DNA of 64,000 nucleotides from G965212025 sp965237985 (GTDB lineage: Bacteria; Pseudomonadota; Gammaproteobacteria; Poriferisulfidales; Oxydemutatoraceae). Numbering within the stretch: position 1 is the stretch's first letter; every line of letters starts with the position of its first letter. The stretch covers positions 868,001-932,000 of the forward strand of contig OZ250161.1 in the NCBI GenBank assembly GCA_965237985.1, written 5' to 3'. Position numbers and translations under genes: made by a program. The notes beneath the pieces are model-generated. The model saw only the letters and a list, made by a program, of their open reading frames with translations, made no database searches and was not told where the DNA came from. Shown here piece after piece: positions 1-10,426 of the stretch.

Positions 1-3000
1 TCGTCCCCAACGATGCATCACTTGCGATTGACCAGATCAAGCCCCCCGGACCGGTATCCGGATCACGCGCAGTCAGACGCAGGGTGGCCTGCGTTTGTTT
101 GGCGTAGATCAACCGCACAATGGAACTTCCGCCGTTCTCTATCTCCGGAGGAAGACCATAAATCAGGCTCACTGTAGCCATGACCGTGGACAACTGATCT
201 GAAACACTCAATACGAGAGAACCATACGCGGATGAACCGGCCTCAGGCACGAACCGTACAACAATGGTCGTTCCCTGCCGGAAACCCAAAATTTCCGCTC
301 TCGCATTGGTTAACATTGCTGTGCTCAAAGTCCACCACAGGTCCATCTCGTCTCCCGGATCAGCGTCTCGCGCCGCAAATGTCAGTCGCATGGAATCAGA
401 ATTTCGTTCAGTCCCACGCACCAGTTGCCCATCAACGGCACCAACAATCTCTGGAACCCGGTTGGCAATGGATTCAAATTTCACCATCCGGGAATCTGTA
501 TTGCCTTCCGGGTCAGCGACGGTAACCACGATGGTGGCTCCCACAGTTGAACGCCCGTCAGGACGCTGGAACAACACGGTCACCGTGCTTCCCTGAGCCG
601 TTGATGACCGGGAACCATCCGCCAAAACAAAAGCCACAGTCGTGCCCTCTGGCAAATCACCCGTCCATGACCAGGACAACGATTCACCTTCATTCTGGTT
701 TGGATCGCTGGCGCTCAGAATCAGCTCGGCGCGAGTCTCTTTGGGTTTTACTTCCTGCACCAGGACATCACCGTCAATCTTCGGAGGGACGCCAATTTCG
801 CGAATGGTGCGACTGAAAAACGAACGGTTAAGCACCTCATCTTCCAGAACAACATAAAAAAAGTAATCTTGGGCAGTCGTGATTTTGCCTACTCCACGTG
901 TGCCGGTAAACACATAAGCATGACGGTCATCCGTATCAAGCCGCTGCGGCTCGCTTATTGCGATTACCGTTGCCGGAGTCAAATCGCCATCGTCAGTGAA
1001 CACAATGTATGCAGTGGAACGCTCGGAAAGAACGAAGGACAGGGTCACGGTTTTCCTGAATGTTCCCGGAATAGCCTCTTTCCGTACCTCTGGAGGGACT
1101 CCGTCTACATAAAAACCTACTTTTTGCAGGCCATCAAGTTCCAATTTAGGAAGATCCCCCTGACAGTGAACATCGCCCAGTCTGGTAATGCCGCAGGCCT
1201 TGGCATCTCTATAAGCGAGAAAAAGACCAACCGACACGTATTTCGTACTCTCCAGACCTGCCCCCCCTGTGCATACCAGTTCGTTCTGCCCGGAAGCATC
1301 AAGTGCTATGCCACAGGACCCGGTCTTGTGCGTCACAAATGTCAGATATGGTTCTCCAAGCGGTAAAGGAGCCAGATAGTTATCTGAGCAAATCAATGTT
1401 TTACCGTCTCTTTTTACGCCACATACAGCGTTTTCACCCAGTGGCACAACCATGTAATCCAGGTGATCACTCAATGTTTTCCCTGCCCCCCCTCCACGGT
1501 TGAACTCGCCATTCCGTCCTGCAAACGTGGAACACTCTGCCACCCCGTTTGTTTTCAATCCGCAAGGCTGTCGCAATTCAATATCCAGATCGTGATAAAC
1601 ATCGGACTGACTGAAATCATCTACCCTGATTCTCAGTAGCTGGGTACAGAACCCTTCTGCCAGACCATGGACATCCAGACCGCAGCCCACCTCGGCCGCC
1701 GCTGCAAAGCTTCGAAAAGAACTCCCCACTGGAGCAGGAAGCGGAACCCCATCCCCCCAACAACGAACCGTGCCATCAAATCTGGTTCCGCAAACTTGAT
1801 CATAAACACCAGAAATAGATGTAAAACGTTCACCATAACCGGGCTTACTCTTACTAAAGTTATTGCCGCCACCAGAGCATTTCACTGTCCCGTCAAACAA
1901 AAGCACACAATAAAAATCTCTACCACCGGCGATGTACTGCGGTGCAAACACAGGGACACCTACTACGCCTTTCTGATTCGCATATTCGATCCGGTAAGTT
2001 ACGGCACCTTGGAAACCTTTCCTGACCGTAGTTTCCACGACCACAACGAAGGAACCGTCATCTTGCACAGCGAGTCGATTCACGACTGCCGCATCAGGTA
2101 CCGGTCTACCACCTATCCAGATTGTCGGGGTGACCCGGGTTTCGCTACTGCCTGTTGGAAACTCCATGCTGAATCTTTCACCAAGCTTGGCGTACAAAGG
2201 TCTCGCATTCCGTGGCCCTGGCAACGCGCCCCTGCCAGCAAACAATACCGGAGGTTCAAGACCCGAAAACTGCGCTGCGATCCGATATGGAGTAGCCGAT
2301 ATTCGCGAACTGACAATATTCTCCGTAACAAAATAAGCTCGAAAATCTCCTTCTCCAAGATATGGCAACCTCAGGGTTTTAGATCCTGCTGACTCGAATG
2401 TCCGACGCAGTGCCAACAAGGATCCCGTTTTCGCTCTGCGCACGACTTCCTCAGCTGTCGGTGTACTTCCACCCTCCTGCACAAAATTGACGTAAACCCT
2501 TCCCGAAAAATTCAAATGCAAATCAAAACGGGTAATGCGCCCGGAAGACTCGGACTCGGCCTGTCGAAGGCTACTGATGATCGGTGGCTCCAAATTGGTG
2601 ACGGGGCCAAAAAATCTTCCCGATGCACCCGTCAATCTCCCATAAGTGTCGGGGGAAGGTCCCCAACACTGTACATGACCGAAGCGATTGAGAGCACATG
2701 CCCATCTTCCACCTCCTGTTGCTGCAGACAAAGCAACAGCGGTCAGTGTGGTGTCGGCAGAGGGTACCGGAAAAGCCATACTCCCATACTGAACAGGATT
2801 TGGCTTTCCCCAGCAGCGCATTCTGTGCTCAACAGTGATTCCACAGTAGGATGAGGTAGCAGCAGTGATGTTCAAAAAACGTCCAACCGGAATCGGAATG
2901 TCCCCGTCCCCAGGCACCTCCCCCCAGCACGCAAGTCTGCCACCCGGTCTGGCATCCTCTTCTATTTCGATCCCACAGGCACCCGTAGTTGTCAATACGG

Positions 3001-4579
3001 CCAAGGCGCTGAAGCGCTTGTCAGCCGGTGGGCTATTGATCGCACTCGACGAACCCCAGCAAAACGCTTTGCCTTCCCGATCCAGTGCGCAGGCACTACT
3101 GCTACTCCCCCCTGTCACCGAAAGAAAGTCACCAGATGGTGGGTCTTCAAAGCGAGGCTCGACCTTCCGACAGACAATTGGCCCTGGAGCACCCGCCTCC
3201 GCGCTTTCCACGGCACAGGCTCCATTGAACACCGATGCCACCGACCGGTAAGAACTACCGGGAAGAAAGGGTTGCGTTATATATCCGCTACCCCAACAGA
3301 CGACTTTAGCAGCACCCGTGAGCGCACAGTAGTTGGAGTTTATAATATTCCCTACATCACTGCTGATCGCGAAAAAAGTTTCGCTGCCTTCCGGAGGCGG
3401 CAGGCCCGCACCGCCATCAATGTCGGGATTTTGAAACGCTCCTCCCCAGCAAGAGATTTCCCCACCTGCGGCAACGCCGCAACCGTTCGTATGTTCCAGC
3501 GTCAATACTTTGGCAGGTGCCACTGGAACCCCGCGATTACCGGCACGATCCGCGTAATCAATCCAGTAAGTCACCGCGCCACTCACCGTTTCGGAAAGTG
3601 GAGAAAATGTAATCAGGTACGAGGATGTCTTTTCAGTTTCCGCGATCGTAGCAACTGTAATGGAACTCTGGGCTCCTGTCAGCCACTTACCCCCCACACT
3701 TACAGTCAAGGTCACGGTACGAATGGGCTCGTCGGAAATAATGGGAAACTCTATGTACCAGGGTACCGACAGTTCACCACCACCGGCAAACATCAGCCTG
3801 GGAACGACCGGAGCAATGGCAGGGGGTCTCGTAACATGCCGAAATTCCACCGTCACACGAGCTGTATTGTTTTGTGGATCCCTGACTTCAACGACGATAC
3901 TCTCCCCAACCGTTAAACCCGCGGGACGCTCAAACGAGACAGTTACCGTACTCCCTTTCGCTGTCGCCGAGGTCAAACCACTCGCCAGAACAAAAGTCAC
4001 GCTGCTGTCTTTCCTTATGTCACCCATCCAGGACCAGGACAGTTGCCCAGGTGCGGTATCCTCATCGCTGACCGTCAAAAGCACCCTGGCTTGCGTGTCT
4101 TCATCGTACACCACCCGTTCTACAGAGACTGCACCATCCTCTATTACCGGCGAAAAACCATACATCAGATTCACAACAACCGTGGTTGCGGAAAAATCAT
4201 CCGCGACCTTTAATACAAAAGAACCCAATACTGTTGAACCGGGCGTACGCATGAACACGATTGCAACGTTGGTCCCTTGCTCAGAACCAAAAAATTCCGC
4301 CGTCCCACCACTTAAGCCGGCCGTGCTCGCCAGAGCCCACCGCAGACTCGTCGCATCTCCCGGGCCGTCGTCTGTCGCTGCAAACGACAGCAACACGGTG
4401 GTGCCATCCGCGGCGATTGCTCGCACCTGTACCGGTCCGCCCACCACAAACGGTGGCGTCGTATCACCTTGTATCTGACCCCCGGCACCTTGCGCCGACA
4501 CTTCTGCAAAGGTCCCAAAAAACACAAGCAGCGCTGCAACAGCTTGCAACAATATCGGAATTCTTATTTCTGTATCCAT
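1..4579 (-). CDS. Giant secreted protein with Ig/cadherin-like modules and RCC1-like repeats (partial, C-terminus beyond window)
   Basis: A single minus-strand frame runs from an ATG at 4579, directly preceded by an in-frame TGA, to the left window edge without a stop: at least 1,526 codons. I confirmed the frame near 4577, 3080, 1796 and 2. The N-terminus is a signal peptide (about residues 1-30, ending SAQG). Two modules of about 100 residues resemble bacterial Ig/cadherin domains; similar modules recur near the left edge. Between them lie two blocks of RCC1-like repeats of the form C-G/A-hydrophobic ... G-x-hydrophobic-x-C-W-G: about seven at residues 360-650 and about seven more degenerate ones at 890-1140. 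Segments with PTAEEV or LTPATV followed by YFVTEN or YFFYVVLED separate the blocks. RCC1-type repeats normally fold as a propeller; here they probably form an extracellular binding or adhesion surface (inference). No enzyme motif was seen. It is single and faces a gene-poor region. Confidence 0.85.
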   Translation of the reverse strand, partial: MDTEIRIPILLQAVAALLVFFGTFAEVSAQGAGGQIQGDTTPPFVVGGPVQVRAIAADGTTVLLSFAATDDGPGDATSLRWALASTAGLSGGTAEFFGSEQGTNVAIVFMRTPGSTVLGSFVLKVADDFSATTVVVNLMYGFSPVIEDGAVSVERVVYDEDTQARVLLTVSDEDTAPGQLSWSWMGDIRKDSSVTFVLASGLTSATAKGSTVTVSFERPAGLTVGESIVVEVRDPQNNTARVTVEFRHVTRPPAIAPVVPRLMFAGGGELSVPWYIEFPIISDEPIRTVTLTVSVGGKWLTGAQSSITVATIAETEKTSSYLITFSPLSETVSGAVTYWIDYADRAGNRGVPVAPAKVLTLEHTNGCGVAAGGEISCWGGAFQNPDIDGGAGLPPPEGSETFFAISSDVGNIINSNYCALTGAAKVVCWGSGYITQPFLPGSSYRSVASVFNGACAVESAEAGAPGPIVCRKVEPRFEDPPSGDFLSVTGGSSSSACALDREGKAFCWGSSSAINSPPADKRFSALAVLTTTGACGIEIEEDARPGGRLACWGEVPGDGDIPIPVGRFLNITAATSSYCGITVEHRMRCWGKPNPVQYGSMAFPVPSADTTLTAVALSAATGGGRWACALNRFGHVQCWGPSPDTYGRLTGASGRFFGPVTNLEPPIISSLRQAESESSGRITRFDLHLNFSGRVYVNFVQEGGSTPTAEEVVRRAKTGSLLALRRTFESAGSKTLRLPYLGEGDFRAYFVTENIVSSRISATPYRIAAQFSGLEPPVLFAGRGALPGPRNARPLYAKLGERFSMEFPTGSSETRVTPTIWIGGRPVPDAAVVNRLAVQDDGSFVVVVETTVRKGFQGAVTYRIEYANQKGVVGVPVFAPQYIAGGRDFYCVLLFDGTVKCSGGGNNFSKSKPGYGERFTSISGVYDQVCGTRFDGTVRCWGDGVPLPAPVGSSFRSFAAAAEVGCGLDVHGLAEGFCTQLLRIRVDDFSQSDVYHDLDIELRQPCGLKTNGVAECSTFAGRNGEFNRGGGAGKTLSDHLDYMVVPLGENAVCGVKRDGKTLICSDNYLAPLPLGEPYLTFVTHKTGSCGIALDASGQNELVCTGGAGLESTKYVSVGLFLAYRDAKACGITRLGDVHCQGDLPKLELDGLQKVGFYVDGVPPEVRKEAIPGTFRKTVTLSFVLSERSTAYIVFTDDGDLTPATVIAISEPQRLDTDDRHAYVFTGTRGVGKITTAQDYFFYVVLEDEVLNRSFFSRTIREIGVPPKIDGDVLVQEVKPKETRAELILSASDPNQNEGESLSWSWTGDLPEGTTVAFVLADGSRSSTAQGSTVTVLFQRPDGRSTVGATIVVTVADPEGNTDSRMVKFESIANRVPEIVGAVDGQLVRGTERNSDSMRLTFAARDADPGDEMDLWWTLSTAMLTNARAEILGFRQGTTIVVRFVPEAGSSAYGSLVLSVSDQLSTVMATVSLIYGLPPEIENGGSSIVRLIYAKQTQATLRLTARDPDTGPGGLIWSIASDASLGT

Positions 4580-5873
4580 TCAAATTTCGTGCCGCCGACC
4601 ATAATTGGATGCCCCATCCCTACACATGATGTGGCGGCACATATGAACTTCCCACGGGACAATCAACACCCCGTAGCCGTTCATCCTGACCACACCCCCC
4701 CTTTGTGCTACCTCGGGTCAATAATACTATTCGTTCAGGAACGAATTGCAAGTGCGAAAGCATAACAACAATTCCTGCGTTTGTCGTTGTCTACACAATC
4801 TGTGTGTAGACTCAAGACGGCAATGTCCACTTCTGAGAGAAAAAGGGATTTGTACGCCGTTGTCTGCGGAGTGACAGTCTCTTGTCACTGCCTGTGTCGA
4901 CGGACAGGAGTTCTTGTCAATGTCCAGGACACCAGTGACTGCCTGTTTGCAGGCAGGAAACTGCTGGCACAACACGAAGGGCTGCATTCGGGATATTTGT
5001 CGTGGAGCAATCAGCAAACGAACGATCCGTCAAGAGTTTGTGGCGTGACCAAAGGATCCCTTGAAATGACCGAAGAAGTTGACTGCAACGGTATTGCCAC
5101 TGAAAGGTATCGGCAAATCGACGGCACAAGAGAAATCCATTCGTCATGCCTCCCCTCCCCCTTTCGTCTCCCCACTGTTCACGACAGCCTTCAAACGATC
5201 AAAAACCGAGGGAAATGGCACTGTCGGTATGGGCTTGGAGGAGTGCTGATTCCGACGACCTTTGAGATTGTCAGAACTTGATCATTGCGGCCGGCATGCC
5301 AAGTCGCCCAGGTGGCCACACGCTGTCCTCATCGACCGCACTGATTTGCAGGAAACCCATGAAAAATGCCGGTCTTTTGTCCCGGCAGGGCATGACAAAT
5401 GATGCGAGGGCAGGCAATGGCGGGTAAATTCCCAACAAAACATCGGCTACAAGCTTCACAGGTGCATCTTCGTGTGGGTTTTGGACACGGGCTTCAGGGA
5501 GGAAGCTGGGCAGCCAAGTACTTTTGCGTTGTACCAGAAGCAGGACGACTTTCAAGTTGAGATGCCTGACATCCTACGGGTTTCACAACGGGGGTTCACA
5601 GGAGGGGGCGAGCCCACCATGCCTTACAGGATGTTTGGCCATATATCCCTTGCCGGACGCGACCACACACCCGCTGGTCCACACCTGTAAAATGCCCCTT
5701 TCCTCAACTGAACAGAAGAAAGTGAAACTACTGGAAATTTCAGCGATAATTGCAATATGGGGGAACAACGACCACAAAGCCAGAAACAAGCAGGCAAACT
5801 GTTTCCATCGCAACGGTGAACAGACGAGACAGCTGTTTCGATCTACCATCCTGCAAGAATTTCCGCAAAGCAA
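4580..5873. other. Gene-poor intergenic region (1.3 kb)
   Basis: I find no convincing gene here. Short open frames exist on both strands, but none has recognisable motifs, a good ribosome binding site or plausible composition. No RNA gene or clear terminator hairpin was recognised. The stretch is much longer than a normal bacterial spacer and could hold promoters for the divergent giant gene and surE, or decayed sequence. Confidence 0.5.
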
Positions 5874-6638
5874 GTGCATGTTTTAGTCAGCAACGATGAC
5901 GGTTATCACAGCGAGGGACTGCGCGTGCTGCGCGAAAGCCTCGTCGCCACCGTGTCAAAAGTAACGGTCGTGGCTCCCGACCAAGAGCGCAGCGCCTCCA
6001 GCAATTCTTTAACGGTCGATCGGCCTTTAAGAGTCAGAAAGCTGGAACCGGACTTTTATGTGGTCAATGGAACGCCGACCGACTGTATCCACCTGGCTTT
6101 GACAGGGCTGCTGAATGGCAGGCGTCCCGACATGGTGATTTCCGGCATTAATCATGGCGAAAACCTGGGAGACGATGTGCTGTATTCGGGAACCGTGGCC
6201 GCCGCAATGGAAGGACGTTTCCTGGGATTGCCTGCCATAGCCGTCTCCGCCACCGCTGCTACGTCGCGTTGTTTTGCGACGGCCGGACATTTTGTTGCGC
6301 ATCTGGTGCGAAAACTGTCGGGGTTTCAATCGCAGGCTCAAGTGATCCTGAACGTCAACGTCCCTGACCTTGCTGTTGAAGCACTCGACGGCATCCAGGC
6401 ATCGCGCCTTGGCAGTCGTCATGCCGCGGAGCCGGTCAGGCGTGACCACGACTCGCGTGGCCAGGAGATCTACTGGGCAGGTAACGTGGGAGCCCGGCTG
6501 GACTCCGGCCCAGGCACAGACTTTGATGCCATCAACAATGGACGCATTTCAGTCACTCCTCTGGGCATGGATCTGACCTGTCACCTGTCGATCCCGGCCG
6601 TCGGACAATGGTTGAAGCATTGGTCCATCGACACCTGA
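5874..6638 (+). CDS. surE: 5'-nucleotidase / polyphosphatase SurE
   Basis: 254 aa from a GTG start. SurE is a metal-dependent phosphatase acting on nucleoside monophosphates and short polyphosphates in the cytoplasm. The N-terminal SNDDG motif at residues 7-11 carries the two metal-binding aspartates. GINHGENLGDD followed by YSGTVAAAMEG (about residues 92-112) is the family's Asn/Ser metal and substrate site. Length fits the family (about 250 aa). It overlaps pcm by 31 bp and heads the surE-pcm-yqaA-nlpD cluster, a common gammaproteobacterial order often ending in rpoS; here homoserine dehydrogenase follows instead. Confidence 0.95.
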   Translation: MHVLVSNDDGYHSEGLRVLRESLVATVSKVTVVAPDQERSASSNSLTVDRPLRVRKLEPDFYVVNGTPTDCIHLALTGLLNGRRPDMVISGINHGENLGDDVLYSGTVAAAMEGRFLGLPAIAVSATAATSRCFATAGHFVAHLVRKLSGFQSQAQVILNVNVPDLAVEALDGIQASRLGSRHAAEPVRRDHDSRGQEIYWAGNVGARLDSGPGTDFDAINNGRISVTPLGMDLTCHLSIPAVGQWLKHWSIDT

Positions 6639-7273
6639 ACGAAACGGATCACTTCGCGCACAGCCGTCACAATCTGGTGGCCAAACTGAGTGACATGGGC
6701 ATCCAGAATCGGAAAGTACTGGAAGCAATGGCGAGCGTACCCCGACATGTTTTTGTCGATCCCCAGCTCAGTAATCTGGCATACAAAAACCAATCCTTGC
6801 CAATTGGTTCGGGACAAACGATTTCGCAACCTTATATCGTCGCCCGCATGACGGAAATGCTCATCAGCGATGGCTACGATGATAAAGTGCTGGAAATCGG
6901 GACCGGGTCAGGATACCAGGCAGCGGTGCTTGCCAAACTTTTCACCGGAGTTTTTACTGTAGAGAGGAGGAATTCTCTGTTTCAAAACGCCAGACGGGTG
7001 CTCCGCAGCCAAGCTTGCTCCAATGTGCATTTTCGCAAGGGGAATGGTACGCTCGGATGGAAACAGTACGCCCCCTACCAAGCAATTATCATCACGGCGG
7101 CCGTTGAGCGGGAAGTTTCGCGCCTGATCCTTGAACAAATGGCGGTTCCTTCCCTGCTGGTTGCACCCATCGGCGACGAAACCCAGCACTTGGTTGTCAT
7201 ACGAAGAAGCCGCCTGGGCTGGCGCGAGAAACGATGCGAGAAAGTCAAGTTCGTGCCTTTCGTGGACGGTTGA
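6608..7273 (+). CDS. pcm: Protein-L-isoaspartate O-methyltransferase
   Basis: 221 aa. Pcm transfers a methyl group from S-adenosylmethionine to L-isoaspartyl residues in age-damaged proteins, starting their repair. The SAM-binding motif I (VLEIGTGSGYQAAVLA, about residues 98-113) and the preceding family motif GQTISQPYIVARM are intact. The start overlaps the end of surE in another frame, which suggests translational coupling. Length is typical (about 210-220 aa). Confidence 0.95.
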   Translation: MVEALVHRHLNETDHFAHSRHNLVAKLSDMGIQNRKVLEAMASVPRHVFVDPQLSNLAYKNQSLPIGSGQTISQPYIVARMTEMLISDGYDDKVLEIGTGSGYQAAVLAKLFTGVFTVERRNSLFQNARRVLRSQACSNVHFRKGNGTLGWKQYAPYQAIIITAAVEREVSRLILEQMAVPSLLVAPIGDETQHLVVIRRSRLGWREKRCEKVKFVPFVDG

Positions 7274-7311
7274 GGCAACGCAACTCCCTTGAACCTGAAT
7301 CGACAGCTTTT

Positions 7312-7893
7312 GTGAACAGACTGTTTCGGGTCGTACAATACTGGTCTGTACACAGGTACGCCAACAGGTACCTGTGCGCCTTGGCTTTTACGGAGTCGAT
7401 ATTTTTTCCGGTACCTACAGACGTGGTGCTGGTACCAATGTGTGTGTTTCGTCCCGAACGGGCTCTGTACCTCGCCCTTATGGCAACGGTGTTTTCGGTC
7501 TTGGGGGGCATGGCAGCTTATTTCGCAGGGGCCTTTGCATTCCATTGGTTTGAAGGCGCTTTGCAGGCCGGCAGCTGGTGGAACCATTATCTCGAAGCAA
7601 GGAACTGGTTCGATGACTGGGGTGGCTGGGCAATTTTCCTCGCTGCTTTCACTCCGGTTCCCTATAAGGTTTTCACCGTCACCGCCGGCGTCATGAACCA
7701 AAGCATTCCGGTTTTTATTGTGGCATCATTTCTGGGGCGGGGGATGCGATTTTTTGTGCTGGCGGTTTTAAGCCGATATCTCGGCCCCAAACTGCTGCCG
7801 TACCTGCAGCACGCACCGCACTGGTCAGCCTGGGTAGTCGTAGGCATCCTAGTGGCTTTCGTCCTGTTTCAGCTGGGCTTTTCTTCACCATAA
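7312..7893 (+). CDS. yqaA: YqaA-family inner membrane protein (DedA/SNARE-associated-like)
   Basis: About 193 aa from a GTG at 7312. The frame is open further upstream to an ATG at 7234, but that would overlap pcm and add a charged, non-conserved leader, so the internal GTG is preferred. Several hydrophobic helices surround a conserved PVPTDVVLVP segment near the N-terminus and a FTPVPYKVFTVTAGV segment in the middle, both typical of the YqaA branch of the VTT/DedA-like membrane family. The molecular role is unknown; relatives act in membrane homeostasis or lipid flipping. It lies between pcm and nlpD, its usual place. Confidence 0.85.
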   Translation: MNRLFRVVQYWSVHRYANRYLCALAFTESIFFPVPTDVVLVPMCVFRPERALYLALMATVFSVLGGMAAYFAGAFAFHWFEGALQAGSWWNHYLEARNWFDDWGGWAIFLAAFTPVPYKVFTVTAGVMNQSIPVFIVASFLGRGMRFFVLAVLSRYLGPKLLPYLQHAPHWSAWVVVGILVAFVLFQLGFSSP

Positions 7894-8892
7894 ATGGCTA
7901 CCCTGCATTTCGTTTTGACGGGGGCTTTCCGCCGTGCTTGCACCATGCTGCCTGCCACCCTGTCACTTATCCTGCTGGTGGCGTGCGACCAATACTACAC
8001 TTACGAACTGGTAGAACCCACTGAGCAAAAGGAGAGAACGCACCTTGTCCAGAAAGGCGATACGCTATATTCCATTGCTTGGTTACACAATATGGATTAT
8101 CAGCATCTGGCAACCTTGAACGGAATCGTGTCCCCGTATCGGATTTACCCAAAACAACTCCTGAGTCTGGGGATTTTCTCCGAACACGAACCCCCGTTTC
8201 CAGTGCAACCCGCCGTGGCTCCAGTGGCAGAAGCAGCCCCAGAAAAAGCGAATGAAAAACCCTCTCAGCCCGCCTCTAAACCATCCCCGGTTCTCCCCAC
8301 GTCCGGACCAAAATCACTTTCCAAAAACCAGACCGTAAAACCATTCCATCCGGCAGACGAGGTGCCAAAAAACAAGACAACAGTCTCCACCGCAAACACC
8401 GCTGCCGGTAAACGAAAAACCATTCCAAATCAAAGTGGAGCGACAAAATCTCCCGCTAAAACCAGGGGTACAAACCACTCCCGCCTGGAAAGAACTGTCG
8501 CATGGCATCATGGTGTGGCTTGGAGCTGGCCGGCCACCGGCAAACTGATTGCCGGATTCAACCGCTCTGAACACGCAAACGGAATTAAAATTTCCGGCGA
8601 CCCGGACAACAGAGTTCACGCCGCCGCCAGTGGCCACGTGGTTTACAGCGGCCGCGGCCTGCGGCATTACGGGGCACTGCTGCTCATCAAACACAGTGCC
8701 AATTATTTCAGCGCTTATGCACTGAACAGCCAGCTCTTGGTAAAAGAAGGCGCCTTCGTCAAGGCCGGTGAACTGATCGCAATCATGGGAACAGACGGCA
8801 GGAACCGTCCGGTGTTCTATTTTGAAATACGCTTTAGAGGAAAGCCGCTTGACCCTCTCAAGATATTGTCACAACGCAACCATAGCAGCTGA
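7894..8892 (+). CDS. nlpD: NlpD-like lipoprotein, LysM and degenerate M23 domains (amidase activator)
   Basis: 332 aa. The N-terminus carries a signal ending in a lipobox LVAC at about residues 28-31. A LysM domain follows (HLVQKGDTLYSIAWLHNMD, about 50-95), then a Pro/Lys-rich linker and a C-terminal M23/LytM domain (about 215-325). The M23 zinc-site histidines are missing: the final motif reads FYFEIRFRG where peptidases have HxHFE. That is as in E. coli NlpD, which activates the amidase AmiC rather than cutting peptidoglycan itself. The ATG abuts the yqaA stop. No rpoS follows. Confidence 0.9.
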   Translation: MATLHFVLTGAFRRACTMLPATLSLILLVACDQYYTYELVEPTEQKERTHLVQKGDTLYSIAWLHNMDYQHLATLNGIVSPYRIYPKQLLSLGIFSEHEPPFPVQPAVAPVAEAAPEKANEKPSQPASKPSPVLPTSGPKSLSKNQTVKPFHPADEVPKNKTTVSTANTAAGKRKTIPNQSGATKSPAKTRGTNHSRLERTVAWHHGVAWSWPATGKLIAGFNRSEHANGIKISGDPDNRVHAAASGHVVYSGRGLRHYGALLLIKHSANYFSAYALNSQLLVKEGAFVKAGELIAIMGTDGRNRPVFYFEIRFRGKPLDPLKILSQRNHSS

Positions 8893-8896
8893 AATC

Positions 8897-10210
8897 ATGA
8901 AGAAAATCAAGCTGGGACTACTTGGGCTAGGCACCGTCGGTTGCGGTACGGTTTCGATTTTGCGGCGCAACCGTACGGAAATCCTGCGCCGTTCGGCAAT
9001 TCATATTGAACCGGGCCCCATTGCCGTGCGCAATGTGCGTGCCCCGCGCCCCATTCCACTTGAGAATTTGCAGCTGCTAAGTGACCCGGAAGCAGTGGTG
9101 CTCGATCCGAAAGTAGACATCGTCGTAGAACTCATGGGGGGCTGCCACCCAACCCGCGGGCTGGTGCTCAAGGCCATCGACGCCGGCAAGCACATTGTCA
9201 CTGCCAACAAGGAGTTGATTGCTCTACATGGAGAAGAAATTTTCTCGGCTGCGCACCGGCGCAAAGTGGAAGTCGCTTTCGAGGCCGCGGTTGCCGGAAG
9301 CATCCCCATCATCAAAGTTTTGCGTGAGAGTTTCGCCGGCAACCGGATAAATCAGCTGAGCGGAATCGTCAATGGAACCTGCAACTACATTTTGAGCGAG
9401 ATGTATGAGAAAAAAGTGGAGTTTGCCGACGCATTGGCCGACGCACAGCGCCGTGGCTACGCCGAAACAAATCCGAAATTCGACGTTGGCGGCATTGATG
9501 CAGCACACAAACTGGCAATCATGGCAGCCATTGCCTTCGGTATCCCTTTGGATTTCGAGAAAGTATCGGTTTCCGGCATTTCGGAACTTCACGCCGCTGA
9601 CATTACGTACGCCGAAGAATTTGGTTATCGCATCAAGCACCTGGCAATCGCCAAACGCAACGCGGCTGGTCTTGAGTTGCGTGTGCACCCGGCGCTCGTT
9701 CCGGACAGACATCTTTTAGCAAACATTGAAGGAGTCATGAACGCGGTGTCCGTTCATGGCAACGCGGCAGGTACCATGCTTTTTTGCGGGCCTGGAGCCG
9801 GTTCTGAAGCCACAGCCTCAGCAGTGGTGGCAGACATTCTTGACCTGGCGAGAAACATACACTCCACCGAAAACAACCGTGTTCCCTATCTGGCGTTTCA
9901 ACATGATGCCAGGAAAAATATTCCAATCATCGACATCACTGAATTGGAAGCTGCTTTTTATTTGCGTTTGCTCATACGTGACAACCCGGGAGTCTTGGCT
10001 TCGATTACCGGAATTTTAGGCCAATCGAAGGTCAGCATCGAAAAGGTTTTACAAAAAGATTCACGTGGCCATCCCCATGAAGGAATCAATCTGGTCATGT
10101 TTACCCACCGAGTGAAAGAGAGTTGCCTGCGGACGGCTTTGCAAACCATCGATGGACTGGAAAATGTGTTGGCTTCGACCATCAGCATCCGTGTGGAAGA
10201 AGAACCATGA
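8897..10210 (+). CDS. hom: Homoserine dehydrogenase
   Basis: 437 aa from ATG 8897; the frame is open upstream into nlpD, but MKKIKLGLLGLGTVG is the normal N-terminus. The enzyme reduces aspartate semialdehyde to homoserine with NAD(P)H, the branch to threonine and methionine. The Rossmann motif GLGTVGCGTV lies at residues 9-18, the catalytic lysine in NKELIA, the substrate site in GIVNGTCNYIL, and a C-terminal ACT domain (about 355-430) suggests allosteric control by threonine. It is a stand-alone enzyme without an aspartokinase domain. thrC follows after 216 bp; no thrB is present between them. Confidence 0.95.
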   Translation: MKKIKLGLLGLGTVGCGTVSILRRNRTEILRRSAIHIEPGPIAVRNVRAPRPIPLENLQLLSDPEAVVLDPKVDIVVELMGGCHPTRGLVLKAIDAGKHIVTANKELIALHGEEIFSAAHRRKVEVAFEAAVAGSIPIIKVLRESFAGNRINQLSGIVNGTCNYILSEMYEKKVEFADALADAQRRGYAETNPKFDVGGIDAAHKLAIMAAIAFGIPLDFEKVSVSGISELHAADITYAEEFGYRIKHLAIAKRNAAGLELRVHPALVPDRHLLANIEGVMNAVSVHGNAAGTMLFCGPGAGSEATASAVVADILDLARNIHSTENNRVPYLAFQHDARKNIPIIDITELEAAFYLRLLIRDNPGVLASITGILGQSKVSIEKVLQKDSRGHPHEGINLVMFTHRVKESCLRTALQTIDGLENVLASTISIRVEEEP

Positions 10211-10426
10211 TGAGTGTTACACGCGCACCCTGCCGCGATACCGACGCTTTGCCGGCGCGTGCCAATCACCCTGAGCCACGAAACAGATTCCTGCGCCGGC
10301 TGGATTTTCCTCTGCAGTTCGCCTGCCCATCAGGAGTGTTTTGACAGTGTACACCTGGAAGTACGTTGCCGGAACGCCACCCCGCGCTACCGGCAATAAT
10401 TTCAGTTTTGAGGTGCCTTCAATTAA

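Noticed and set aside
1667..2392. Open plus-strand frame of 241 codons under the giant gene
   Set aside because: It is antisense to the continuous minus-strand frame with RCC1-like repeats and has no domain or ribosome binding site.
3272..4478. Plus-strand open frames of 214 and 272 codons
   Set aside because: Antisense shadows of the same giant gene; composition (Thr/Ser/Pro-rich) follows from the complementary coding strand.
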